Positions 7,748 to 16,135 of a stretch of DNA of 64,000 nt are shown in pieces. The translations under genes and the position numbers were made by a program. Where the stretch lies: the NCBI RefSeq assembly GCF_017876545.1, contig NZ_JAGIOD010000001.1:2046001-2110000 (forward strand), in the 5' to 3' direction. The first letter of the stretch is position 1, and the number at the start of each line of letters is the position of its first letter. The notes under the pieces are model-generated. The model had not been told where the DNA came from, made no database searches, and was given only the letters and a program-made list of their open reading frames with translations. This DNA comes from Brachybacterium sacelli. Its GTDB lineage: Bacteria; Actinomycetota; Actinomycetes; Actinomycetales; Dermabacteraceae.

Positions 7748-9403
7748 TCAGCTGCCCTCGAGCGCGGCCTCCAGCTCCTCGGCGTCCACGATCGTGTAGG
7801 CGTACCCCTGTTCGGCCAGGAAGCGCTGGCGGTGGGCCGCGTAGTCCTGGTCCTGGGTGTCGCGCATGACCACGGTGTAGAAGTGCGCGGCCCGTCCGTC
7901 GGCCTTGGGGCGCAGCAGGCGTCCCAGCCGCTGGGCCTCCTCCTGGCGCGAGCCGAAGGCGCCGCTGACCTGCACGGCGACCGACGCCTCCGGCAGGTCG
8001 ACGGAGAAGTTGGCGACCTTGGAGACGACCAGGCGGGAGACCTCCCCGGTGCGGAAGGCGGCGAACAGCTCCTGGCGCCGCCTGACCGGGGTCTGGCCGG
8101 TGATGAGATCGGCCTCGAGCTGGGTGGCGATCTCCTCGAGCTGGTCGAGGTACTGCCCGATCACCAGCATCGGCTCGCCCTGATGGCGCTGCGCGACGGA
8201 CCTGACCACGCCGATCTTCGCCGGATGCGCCGCGCCCAGGCGGGGTCGGTCCTCGGCCTCGGCCATCGCGTACGCCATGCGGTCGTCGGCCGGCATGGCC
8301 ACCCGCACCTCGGTGCAGTCGGCCGGGGCGATGTAGCCCTGCGCCTCGATGTCCTTCCAGGGGGCGTCGTAGCGCTTGGGCCCGATCAGCGAGAACACCT
8401 CGCCCTCGCGGCCGTCCTCGCGCACCAGCGTCGCGGTCAGTCCGAGTCGCCGCCGGGCCTGCAGGTCGGCGGTCATGCGGAAGACCGGGGCGGGCAGCAG
8501 GTGCACCTCGTCGTAGATGATCAGTCCCCAGTCACGGGCGCTCATCAGCTCCAGGTGCGGGTGGACGCCGTTGCGCTTCATGGTCAGCACCTGATAGGTG
8601 GCGATCGTGACCGGGCGGACCTCCTTGGTCGCCCCCGAGTACTCGCCGATCTCGTCCTCGGTCAGCGTGGTGCGTGCCAGCAGCTCGTCCTTCCACTGCC
8701 GGGCCGAGACCGTCGAGGTCACCAGGATCAGCGTGGTGCGCCCCATCGCCGCCATCGCCCCGGCGCCGACCAGCGTCTTGCCGGCACCGCAGGGGAGGAC
8801 GACGACGCCGCTGCCGCCGTGGCGGAATCCGTCGACCGCCTCGTTCTGGTAGGGCCGCAGCGACCAGTCGTCCTCGCGCAGGGCGATGGCATGGGCCTCA
8901 CCGTCGACGTAGCCGGCCTGGTCCTCGGCCGGCCAGCCCAGCTTCAGCAGCGCCTGCTTGAGGGCGCCGCGCTCGGAGGGATGGACCACCACGGTCTCCT
9001 CGTCGAGGCGGGCGCCGAGCATGCCCTGGATGCGCCGGGTACGGGAGATCTCCTCGAGCACGGCCGGGTCCAGGGCATGCAGCACGAGCCCGTGGGTGGG
9101 GTCCGAGAGCAGCTGCAGACGCCCGTAGCGGTCCATCGTGTCCGCCACGTCGATCAGCAGCGAGTGCGGGACCGGATAGCGGGAGTGGTCCACGAGCGCC
9201 GCGACCACGGACTCGGCGTCGTAGCCCGCGGCGCGCGCGTTCCACAGCCCCAGATCCGTGATCCGGTAGGTGTGGACGTGCTCCGGGGCCCGCTCCAGCT
9301 CCGCGAAGGCGGCGATCGCGGCGCGAGCGGCCTGCGCTCGGGGATGGGAGACCTCGAGCAGGAGGGACTTGTCGCTCTGGACGATGAGGGGGCCGTCGCT
9401 CAT
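7748..9403 (-). CDS. XPB-type DNA repair helicase
   Basis: A 551-residue superfamily-2 helicase of the bacterial XPB/ERCC3 type, a 3'-5' ATP-dependent DNA helicase implicated in repair. Residues 1-170 are the bacterial XPB N-terminal domain. Walker A GAGKT is at 206-210, the DEAH-box variant DEVH at 298-301, the XPB-specific RED motif at 328-330, and motif VI (QRLGRLLRPK) is near residue 500. Length is typical of actinobacterial homologues. In mycobacteria this gene sits next to a helicase-associated partner; here that partner lies at 13009-15171, beyond three other genes. Confidence 0.94.
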   Translation of the reverse strand: MSDGPLIVQSDKSLLLEVSHPRAQAARAAIAAFAELERAPEHVHTYRITDLGLWNARAAGYDAESVVAALVDHSRYPVPHSLLIDVADTMDRYGRLQLLSDPTHGLVLHALDPAVLEEISRTRRIQGMLGARLDEETVVVHPSERGALKQALLKLGWPAEDQAGYVDGEAHAIALREDDWSLRPYQNEAVDGFRHGGSGVVVLPCGAGKTLVGAGAMAAMGRTTLILVTSTVSARQWKDELLARTTLTEDEIGEYSGATKEVRPVTIATYQVLTMKRNGVHPHLELMSARDWGLIIYDEVHLLPAPVFRMTADLQARRRLGLTATLVREDGREGEVFSLIGPKRYDAPWKDIEAQGYIAPADCTEVRVAMPADDRMAYAMAEAEDRPRLGAAHPAKIGVVRSVAQRHQGEPMLVIGQYLDQLEEIATQLEADLITGQTPVRRRQELFAAFRTGEVSRLVVSKVANFSVDLPEASVAVQVSGAFGSRQEEAQRLGRLLRPKADGRAAHFYTVVMRDTQDQDYAAHRQRFLAEQGYAYTIVDAEELEAALEGS

Positions 9404-9564
9404 CCCGCCAGGCTACGCTGGGGCCGACGGTGCGGGGCCGGGCGGGGGAGTGAGCCGGGCCTCGTCCGTCGGTCGCACGCGGCGGGAACGGAACGGGAGC
9501 GGCACCCGCCGAGCCCATGGCTCAGCGCGTGCCGCTCCCGTCACGGTCCGGTCTACGGGGCTCC

Positions 9565-10545
9565 TCAGCCGCGCGCCGGCTCGGGCAGCGCGCGCCCGCT
9601 CAGGCGCTCGTACATCCCGAACTGGGTCAGGATGACGAAGGGGAACAGGACGAGGTACGGAAGGATCAGGGTGCCGGCGACCGAGCCGATCACGCCGACC
9701 ACCAGGAACAGCACGATCGAGGTCCCGAGGTTGGTCTTGACCAGGGAGAAGCTCTCCTTGATCGCCTCGACCGGGGAAGCGCCCCGCACCGCCGCCGGGA
9801 TCGAGTACATCAGCGCCACTGAGGCGATGAGCCCGGGGACGTAGAGCAGCAGGAACCCGACGACGGTGATCACCAGGACGAGCAGCACCGTCAGGATGAC
9901 GCGCATCGGTCCGGCCATGGCCTGCCCGATGCGCGGGCGACCGCCCTCGAGGACGACCCCGCCTGCGCGGCCCGAGCCTGCTTGCCACAGCACCGAGAAC
10001 GGGATGCACAGCAGCATGGCTCCGAGCATGATCGCGTACATGCGCAGAAGCGGCCCGATCGGCGGCGCCTCGGAGACGGCCGCCGCTTCCATCTGCGGGA
10101 AGGTGATCGCGACGGCGGCAGCGGTACCGCCGGCGATCAGCACGACCGAGATGATGCTGTAGATCAGTCCCACGACCAGGAAGGTTACCGGGTTGCGCAG
10201 CAGGGAATTGCTAGCGAACTTCAGGGCTGCGCCGAGATCGGAGGCCAGGTCCGTGCCCGGGGGCGGCCCGGCGGCCCCGGGGGCCGTTGCTGCGGCAGGG
10301 GCGGAGGTCGGTCCGCCCCAGGCCTCCTGTCCGGCGCCGGGGGCCGGCTGGCTGTAGGGCCCGGACGGCGACGGCTGGCCGTAGGACGACGAGGGCTGAC
10401 CGTAGGACGGCGACGGCTGCCCGTAGCTCCCGGATGGGGAGGGCTGGCCGTAGGGCCCCGGCTGAGGCGGCGGAGAGTGCTGCCCCGGGGCCGGTGCCGG
10501 GGTCGGCTGGGAGTACGGATCATGCGGGGGCGGGGGAACAGTCAT
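9565..10545 (-). CDS. Proline-rich N-terminal, multi-pass membrane protein
   Basis: A 326-residue protein. Residues 1-95 are low-complexity Pro/Ser/Gly/Tyr/Gln with repeated YGQPSPS units. Residues 105-320 contain about six hydrophobic segments with the pattern of the glycerophosphodiester phosphodiesterase membrane-domain-like proteins common in actinobacteria (for example GGVVLEGGRPRIGQA and SFSLVKTNLGTSIVLF). There is no catalytic domain, so a scaffold or membrane-organising role is only a guess. Confidence 0.75.
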   Translation of the reverse strand: MTVPPPPHDPYSQPTPAPAPGQHSPPPQPGPYGQPSPSGSYGQPSPSYGQPSSSYGQPSPSGPYSQPAPGAGQEAWGGPTSAPAAATAPGAAGPPPGTDLASDLGAALKFASNSLLRNPVTFLVVGLIYSIISVVLIAGGTAAAVAITFPQMEAAAVSEAPPIGPLLRMYAIMLGAMLLCIPFSVLWQAGSGRAGGVVLEGGRPRIGQAMAGPMRVILTVLLVLVITVVGFLLLYVPGLIASVALMYSIPAAVRGASPVEAIKESFSLVKTNLGTSIVLFLVVGVIGSVAGTLILPYLVLFPFVILTQFGMYERLSGRALPEPARG

Positions 10546-10947
10546 CAGATGGCTCTACTCTCGCGAGGGCGGGCCGCGTGCTCGGCGACGCTTCTCCGGC
10601 GGTCGATGGGTGCCCCCTCGTGGGGACGGCACCACGGTACGTGCCGGGCGCCCCGGTGTGGCATCCGACCACCGGTGAGAACGCAGGAGCCCTGCCCCGG
10701 ACCTTCGTCGGATCCGGCGTCGCGCGGTGCCGGTCCGAGTCGGCGAGCGCGCGCTCCCCACCCTGGCACCACCTCGGCGAGCACCCGGTGACGCCGCCTC
10801 CAGGCGGCAAGGACTGGCACACCCGGTCGCGACGGGCCCGACTTCCCTAGAATGGTCCGTGATGGGCCGGGATCCCGCCCTCGGCCGGCACCACCGGCTC
10901 GGCGATCCGACGCCCGGCTCGACAGTCACCTGACCTGAGGAGAACCC
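10546..10947. promoter_or_regulatory. Divergent intergenic region with candidate gnd promoter
   Basis: A 400-bp gap between the minus-strand membrane protein and gnd, holding no convincing gene. On the plus strand, TAGAAT at 10848-10853 is a good -10 candidate, with only a weak -35 (GGTCGCG) about 17 nt before it. A strong Shine-Dalgarno (TGAGGAG, about 10934-10940) precedes the gnd ATG. Frames in this gap are GC-rich shadows. Confidence 0.4.
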
Positions 10948-12411
10948 ATGGCAAGCTTCGCTCCGTCCCCCGCTGATGTCGCGGACATCGGCGTCACCGG
11001 AATGGCGGTGATGGGCTCCAACCTGGCCCGCAACCTCGCCCGCAACGGCTTCAAGGTCGCCATCCACAACCGCAGCGTCGGCAAGACCGAGAAGGTCATC
11101 GCCGATCACGGCAGCGACGGCGAGTTCTATCCCTCCGAGTCGATGTCGGACTTCGTCGCCTCGCTGCAGAAGCCGCGCGTCGCGATCATCATGGTCAAGG
11201 CCGGCGGCCCCACCGACGCCGTCGTCGACGAGCTCTCCTCCCTGATGGAGGAGGGCGACATCATCGTCGACGCCGGCAACGCGCTGTTCACGGACACCCG
11301 TCGTCGTGAGGCCGCGCTGCGGGAGCAGGGTCTGCATTTCGTCGGCGCCGGCGTCTCCGGTGGAGAGGAGGGCGCGCTGAACGGCCCCTCGATCATGCCG
11401 GGCGGCACCAAGGCGTCCTACGACCGCCTCGGCCCGATGTTCGAGAAGATCTCCGCGGAGGCGGAGGACGGCCTGCCCTGCTGCACCCATGTGGGTGCCG
11501 ACGGTGCCGGGCACTTCGTGAAGATGGTCCACAACGGCATCGAGTACGCGGACATGCAGGTCATCTCCGAGGCGTACGACATGATGTCGAAGGCTCTGGG
11601 CATGGAGGCCTCCGCGATCGGCGACGTCTTCGCCGACTGGAACAAGGGCGACCTGGAGTCCTTCCTCATCGAGATCACCGCCGAGGTGCTCCACCACACC
11701 GACGCCACCTCGGGCAAGCCCTTCGTCGACGTCATCCTCGACCAGGCCGCCCAGAAGGGCACCGGCGCCTGGACCGTGCAGACGGCCCTCGACCTCGGCG
11801 TCCCCGTCACCGGCATCGCCGAGGCGACCTTCGCCCGCTCCACCTCCGGCTCCGTGCCGCAGCGGGAAGCCGGCCGCAGGACCCTCTCCGCCGAGGCGCA
11901 GACGCTCGAGATCGCCGATCCCGCCCAGTTCATCGACGACCTGCAGAAGGCGCTGTACGCCGCGAAGCTGGTCTCCTACTCGCAGGGCTTCGACGAGATC
12001 GCCGCCGGCGCCGAGGAGTACGGCTGGGACATCGACCTGGGTGCGATGGCGCGTATCTGGCGCGAGGGCTGCATCATCCGTGCCCGCTTCCTCGACCGCA
12101 TCACCGAGGCCTACGGCCGCGACGCGAAGCTGCCCCTGCTGCTGAGCGACGAGTACTTCTCCTCCGAGATCGCCAAGTGCATCCCGGCGTGGCGGCGCGT
12201 GGTGGCCTTCGCCGCCGCCAGCGGCTACCCGGTCCCGGTGTTCGCCTCGACCCTGTCGTACTACGACGCGGTCCGGGCCGAGCGTCTGCCCGCCGCCCTG
12301 GTCCAGGCCCAGCGCGACTACTTCGGCGCCCACACCTACCAGCGCGTCGACGCCGCGGGCACCTTCCACGTGGAGTGGTCCGAGGACCGTCGCGAGACCG
12401 AGCAGGACTGA
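10948..12411 (+). CDS. gnd: 6-phosphogluconate dehydrogenase, decarboxylating
   Basis: A 487-residue enzyme of the oxidative pentose phosphate pathway. It converts 6-phosphogluconate to ribulose 5-phosphate and CO2 with NADP reduction. Visible features are the N-terminal dinucleotide motif (GVTGMAVMGSNLARN), the substrate motif (GAGVSGGEEGALNGPSIMPGG), the catalytic Lys/Asn segment (GHFVKMVHNGIEY), and the C-terminal all-helical domain ending with the Tyr-rich dimer tail (SYYDAVRAERLPAALVQAQRDYFGAHTY). Length matches the long (about 470-490 residue) form. It is monocistronic, bounded by a strong terminator at 12482. Confidence 0.96.
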   Translation: MASFAPSPADVADIGVTGMAVMGSNLARNLARNGFKVAIHNRSVGKTEKVIADHGSDGEFYPSESMSDFVASLQKPRVAIIMVKAGGPTDAVVDELSSLMEEGDIIVDAGNALFTDTRRREAALREQGLHFVGAGVSGGEEGALNGPSIMPGGTKASYDRLGPMFEKISAEAEDGLPCCTHVGADGAGHFVKMVHNGIEYADMQVISEAYDMMSKALGMEASAIGDVFADWNKGDLESFLIEITAEVLHHTDATSGKPFVDVILDQAAQKGTGAWTVQTALDLGVPVTGIAEATFARSTSGSVPQREAGRRTLSAEAQTLEIADPAQFIDDLQKALYAAKLVSYSQGFDEIAAGAEEYGWDIDLGAMARIWREGCIIRARFLDRITEAYGRDAKLPLLLSDEYFSSEIAKCIPAWRRVVAFAAASGYPVPVFASTLSYYDAVRAERLPAALVQAQRDYFGAHTYQRVDAAGTFHVEWSEDRRETEQD

Positions 12412-12481
12412 CACCGCCCGGGGTCGTCCCTCACGGGGCGACCTCGCGGCCTCTCGGCGCGCCGCGTCCTCGCGCGGACAG

Positions 12482-12519
12482 GAAGAAGGCCCGGCCCCTT
12501 CGGGGTCCGGGCCTTCTTC
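12482..12519. terminator. Strong bidirectional hairpin between gnd and the CD225-like gene
   Basis: Arms GAAGAAGGCCCGG and CCGGGCCTTCTTC are perfectly complementary. The stem extends through CCCC/GGGG to a TTCG tetraloop. The two genes converge here, so the hairpin can terminate both. Confidence 0.8.
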
Positions 12520-12531
12520 GGCGCTGGGTGC

Positions 12532-12849
12532 TCAGTACTCGGTCGGAGCGTTCGCGATCATGGCGCCGACGAAGACGAAGTAGAGGATGATCCCGATGAC
12601 CCACAGGACCGCGAGGATGGCGTAGACGATCCAGCCCCACTTGTAGTACTTGTTCGCGCTCTCGAGATCGGTGTCGGCCTTCACCAGCCCGAGGATCGCC
12701 AGGATCAGCGTGATGGGGTTGCCGAGGCAGAGGACCGACACGACCAGCTGCACGATCCACTTGGTCTTGGACACCGGCTGGTTGCCGCCGAAGCCTCCGG
12801 CCTGCCCGCCGACGCCGCCGCCGGGGGCGTTGAAGTTCATGTCGGTCAT
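12532..12849 (-). CDS. Small CD225/dispanin-like two-helix membrane protein
   Basis: A 105-residue protein with a Gly-rich N-terminus and two hydrophobic helices (residues 30-55 and 72-100). The segment LGNPITLILAILGLVKADTDLESANKYYKWGWIVY resembles CD225/dispanin-type proteins, which bring a membrane-embedded helix and a transmembrane helix. Bacterial members have no established function. It is convergent with gnd. Confidence 0.65.
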   Translation of the reverse strand: MTDMNFNAPGGGVGGQAGGFGGNQPVSKTKWIVQLVVSVLCLGNPITLILAILGLVKADTDLESANKYYKWGWIVYAILAVLWVIGIILYFVFVGAMIANAPTEY

Positions 12850-13008
12850 GGTGATTCCCTCCGAAAGTCCCGCGGATCTGTTCCCCTGGGTGCTGTCGAC
12901 GCCGCAGGCTTGACCCGCGCGGCGTCGGGGACAGCATAACGGGACGCCACCCTGGTGGCGCCATGGGGAGGACTCCCCATGGCGCGTCGGGTACGTCGCG
13001 CGGGACCG

Positions 13009-15171
13009 CTATCCCAGGGTCACCCGATGCACGAGCACCGTGAACTCCTCGTCGTGGCCCAGCTCGCGGGCGCGCAGCCGCCCGCCCTCGAGGGAGAGGG
13101 GCCGCACCTGCTTGACGACCACGCCGCCGCGGCCGTCGACGATGCCCAGCGGCAGCTCGCCCTCCTGGGCGATCGCATCCAGCAGCCGATCGGTCACCGA
13201 CAGGTCCGTCGCGCCCTCCTCCGCCGCCCGGATCCGGGCCACGGCCTCGGCGGCCGGCACGCGCAGCTCGGGGCCGTCGACGGTGACGAGATCCGGGTCG
13301 ACCGGTCCGCCGGGCAGCGAATGCGCCAGCTCGGGCCCCGCCGGGCGACCATCGGGCCCCACGGCCTGCGGGGAGAGTCCCGCCTGCCGTGCCACCTGCA
13401 GGGCGAAGCCGGGGTCGGAGAGGGTCACCGCGACGGTCGGGGCCAGGCGGTGCAGTGTCAGGGCCGACGCCTCGGGCGCCACCTGCAGCAGATCCAGGAC
13501 CTCCGACTCGGCGGTCAGCACCGTCGTCGCCCGGGAGACCTGGACCCGGCCGTGACGACGCTGCTCGTCACGCAGCAGGTACCGCAGGGCCTGCGGGACC
13601 GGGGAGCGGGAAGCCTCCTCGAGCAGCACCAGCAGCGCCTCGGCGTCGCGTCCGGCGCCCAGCGCGCGGCGCACCGAGGTGGTGCTGAAGCGCAGGGTGA
13701 GGGCTCCCCCGCGGGAGACGACCTCGGCCCAGTCCAGCAGCGGCAGCAGGCGCTCGGCCGGCCTGCCGGGGACGACGGCGGTCAGATCCGCATCCAGCAG
13801 CACCTCGTCGACCGGGGACGGGGCCGCCGCGCGCAGCGCCCCGGTGAGACGGGCGTCGGCCTCGGTGACGTCCTCGTCCAGCGCGAGCACCAGATCCTGG
13901 CCGAGCACGGTCAGCGCCCCGCCGTCGAGCACGCCGAGGGCCTCGCCCTCCGTCAGCAGCGCCCCGGTCTCCTCCTCGATGACCTCGGCCGGGACCAGCG
14001 GGAAGGCCCAGGCCAGGCACAGTGCAAGGGACTCCCGCGTGGCGTGGATGCCCGGGCACGTGCGCAGGGTGCGCAACAGGCTGCCGCGCCGGGTGCGCAC
14101 CCCGTCGCGTCGCGTGAGGTCCGACAGCAGGGCGCGACCGGTTCCGGAGGAGTCCGGAGTGCCCACCACGGCGGCGAGATGGTGCCCGAGCGCCCAGGCG
14201 AGTACGAGCTCTGCCCAGCGCTGCTCGGGAGCCTGGACGCGATGGGCGTCCCAGTCCCGGGTGGGATGCCATTCCTGGCCGTCGTGGCCGATCAGCCCGG
14301 CCTGCCAGGCGGACTGCAGGACGGTCGCACAGGTGAGCAGGGGAGCGCCGGCACGCTCGGCGAGTCGCCGGAGGTCGCGCTGGGGCAGCCCACCGCGGCG
14401 CAGCACCCCTGGGGGATCCTCGTCGAAGCCGCGGACGGTGCCCAGCAGACGCAGGGCCTCGAAAGCCTGCTCGACGGCCTGGGCGGAGCGGGAGCCGGGG
14501 ATCCGCTCGGTGACCGCCGGTCCCTCGGGCTCGGGGCACCGGGCGGCGTGAGTCCGGCGCACCCGTCCACCGCGCAGCGCCAGGTGCACGCTGCGGGGCA
14601 GGTGCAAGGTGCCGTCCTCGCCGGTCACCACGATGCCGGCCTCCCGGAGCTCGAGGGCCAGGCGCCCCTGGCCCTCCACGGCCGCGGGGCCCCAGGCCAG
14701 GGTCTCGAGCACCTCGGGCACCGACGCCCGTGCGGCGGCCACCCGACGCTCGGCGGTCTCGGCCGAGGGGTCCTCGGCGGAGGCGGGAGCGAGCCCGGCC
14801 GGGGCGCGCAGCCCGTCGCGCAGTGGGCGGATCAGGTGCAGGGAGTCCTCACCCCAGACCAGGGCGAGCGTGGTCAGTCGCTCGAGGCCGGGGGAGATGG
14901 TCGCAGGTTCCGAGGAGACCGCCTCGGCCAGGTCCGACGGGGAGGTGCCGTCCTCGAGCACGGCGAGGGCCTCGACGAGGTGGAGCTCCGGCAGCCGCAG
15001 CGCCCCGAGCGCACGACGGGCGGAGGTGGCACCGGCGGCACGGGCCGCGAGCGGGCCCAGCCCCTTGGGCAGCGGCGAGGCGAGGTCCGGTCGGGCGACG
15101 AGCAGCGCCTCCAGGCGATCGTCGCCGAACCGTCGCAGGGAGTCCGCGAGGGACCGGATCACAGCGGCCAT
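13009..15171 (-). CDS. Helicase-associated (XPB partner) protein
   Basis: A roughly 720-residue protein of the actinobacterial family usually annotated 'helicase C-terminal domain' and encoded beside XPB helicases. It has repeated winged-helix-like segments but no Walker motifs, so it is not itself a helicase. The C-terminal part (LLDADLTAVVPGRPAERLLPLLDWAEVVSRGGALTLRFS onward) is the conserved domain. The ATG at 15171 is chosen because longer frames run into the tRNA and because TATGCT, read on the minus strand at 15183-15188, could be a -10 for a nearly leaderless transcript. It is separated from the XPB gene by three genes. Confidence 0.8.
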   Translation of the reverse strand: MAAVIRSLADSLRRFGDDRLEALLVARPDLASPLPKGLGPLAARAAGATSARRALGALRLPELHLVEALAVLEDGTSPSDLAEAVSSEPATISPGLERLTTLALVWGEDSLHLIRPLRDGLRAPAGLAPASAEDPSAETAERRVAAARASVPEVLETLAWGPAAVEGQGRLALELREAGIVVTGEDGTLHLPRSVHLALRGGRVRRTHAARCPEPEGPAVTERIPGSRSAQAVEQAFEALRLLGTVRGFDEDPPGVLRRGGLPQRDLRRLAERAGAPLLTCATVLQSAWQAGLIGHDGQEWHPTRDWDAHRVQAPEQRWAELVLAWALGHHLAAVVGTPDSSGTGRALLSDLTRRDGVRTRRGSLLRTLRTCPGIHATRESLALCLAWAFPLVPAEVIEEETGALLTEGEALGVLDGGALTVLGQDLVLALDEDVTEADARLTGALRAAAPSPVDEVLLDADLTAVVPGRPAERLLPLLDWAEVVSRGGALTLRFSTTSVRRALGAGRDAEALLVLLEEASRSPVPQALRYLLRDEQRRHGRVQVSRATTVLTAESEVLDLLQVAPEASALTLHRLAPTVAVTLSDPGFALQVARQAGLSPQAVGPDGRPAGPELAHSLPGGPVDPDLVTVDGPELRVPAAEAVARIRAAEEGATDLSVTDRLLDAIAQEGELPLGIVDGRGGVVVKQVRPLSLEGGRLRARELGHDEEFTVLVHRVTLG

Positions 15172-15264
15172 GATGGGATCCAGCATAAAGTGGCGATGCT
15201 GCCCGGGACACCACGGGCCGCTCGCCACCGGGTGGGCCGCGGCATCGGTGTCGTCCCGCGGCAC

Positions 15265-15338
15265 GCCCCCATAGCCCAATCGGCAGAGGCGGCCGCCTTA
15301 AAAGCGGCACAGTGCGGGTTCGAGTCCCGCTGGGGGCA
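15265..15338 (+). tRNA. tRNA-Leu (UAA anticodon), class-I fold with short variable loop
   Basis: A 74-nt cloverleaf: acceptor GCCCCCA / TGGGGGC, D-stem GCCC..AGGC, anticodon stem GCCGC / GCGGC around loop CTTAAAA (anticodon TAA), T-stem GCGGG / CCCGC with TTCGAGT loop, discriminator A. Genomic CC follows but no A. The variable loop is only 5 nt (ACAGT), whereas leucine tRNAs normally carry a long variable arm. The Leu call therefore rests on the anticodon and A73 only. Confidence 0.8.
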
Positions 15339-15384
15339 CCGGGGCGGTCGGCCCGTGATGCGCGTCCGGGCCACAATGGAGAGC

Positions 15385-16131
15385 ATGACCCGGACCTCCG
15401 CCGCCGACCAACTCCCTGCCGACCAGCTCGCCGCCCGCCTCGACGACGTGCTCGCCCGCCTCGATGCCGCCGCCGCCCGCGCCGGCCGGGACGGCCGCGA
15501 GATCACCCTGCTGCTGGCCACCAAGACCCGCACGCCTCAGGAGGTCGCCGTCGTCGTCGACCTGCTGCGCGCACGGGATCGACGGATCGCCGTGGGGGAG
15601 AACCGCGCCCAGGAGATCGCCAAGCACGCCGACCCGATGCTCGCGGACAACGGGGTCCCGCGCCACTTCATCGGACGCCTGCAGACCAACAAGGCCCGCG
15701 ACGTCATCGCCTTCGCGCAGACGATACACAGCGTGGACCGCGAGGACATCGCCGACGCCCTCGAGCGTCGGGCCGCCCTGGCCGGCCTCGTGCGGGAGGT
15801 GCTGGTGCAGGTCAACACCTCCGGTGAGGAGTCCAAGGGCGGCTTCGCCCCGACCCTCGAGGCCGTGGGCCCGATCCTCGAGCGGCTGCGGGGGAGTGGG
15901 ACCCTGCGACCCGTGGGCCTGATGACGATCGGTGCCAACACCTCCGACGCGACGGCGGTGCGCGCCTCCCTGCGCGGCCTGCGCGAGCTCCGCGACCAGG
16001 TGCGCACCGAGCTCGAGCTCCCTGAGCTGGAGCACCTCTCGATGGGGATGAGCGGCGACCTCGAGATCGCGGTCGAGGAAGGCGCGACGATCGTCCGCGT
16101 CGGCTCGGCCCTCTTCGGCGCCCGCCCCTGA
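15385..16131 (+). CDS. YggS/PROSC-family PLP-binding protein
   Basis: A 248-residue pyridoxal-phosphate carrier/homeostasis protein with the single TIM-barrel domain of alanine-racemase type. Visible motifs are the PLP lysine in LLLATKTRTP, GENRAQE, the HFIGRLQTNK signature, LVQVNTSGEESKGG, and the phosphate loop SMGMSGDLEIAVEEGATIVRVGSALFG. The ATG at 15385 is used; in-frame ATGs at 15358 and 15376 would add up to nine residues. In many actinobacteria yggS sits in the division cluster; here it follows a tRNA gene and stands alone, so it may be a second copy. Confidence 0.9.
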   Translation: MTRTSAADQLPADQLAARLDDVLARLDAAAARAGRDGREITLLLATKTRTPQEVAVVVDLLRARDRRIAVGENRAQEIAKHADPMLADNGVPRHFIGRLQTNKARDVIAFAQTIHSVDREDIADALERRAALAGLVREVLVQVNTSGEESKGGFAPTLEAVGPILERLRGSGTLRPVGLMTIGANTSDATAVRASLRGLRELRDQVRTELELPELEHLSMGMSGDLEIAVEEGATIVRVGSALFGARP

Positions 16132-16135
16132 ACCC

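Noticed and set aside
5425..9844. Very long plus-strand frames opposite the kinase, response regulator, LapA and XPB genes
   Set aside because: Composition is His/Asp/Gly/Arg-rich shadow translation with no domains, while the opposite strand has clear catalytic motifs.
12955..16131. A plus-strand open frame of more than 1000 codons across the helicase-associated gene, the tRNA and yggS
   Set aside because: Only its last 249 codons (from 15385) match a protein family. The rest is antisense to a well-supported gene and runs through a tRNA, a common GC-rich shadow.
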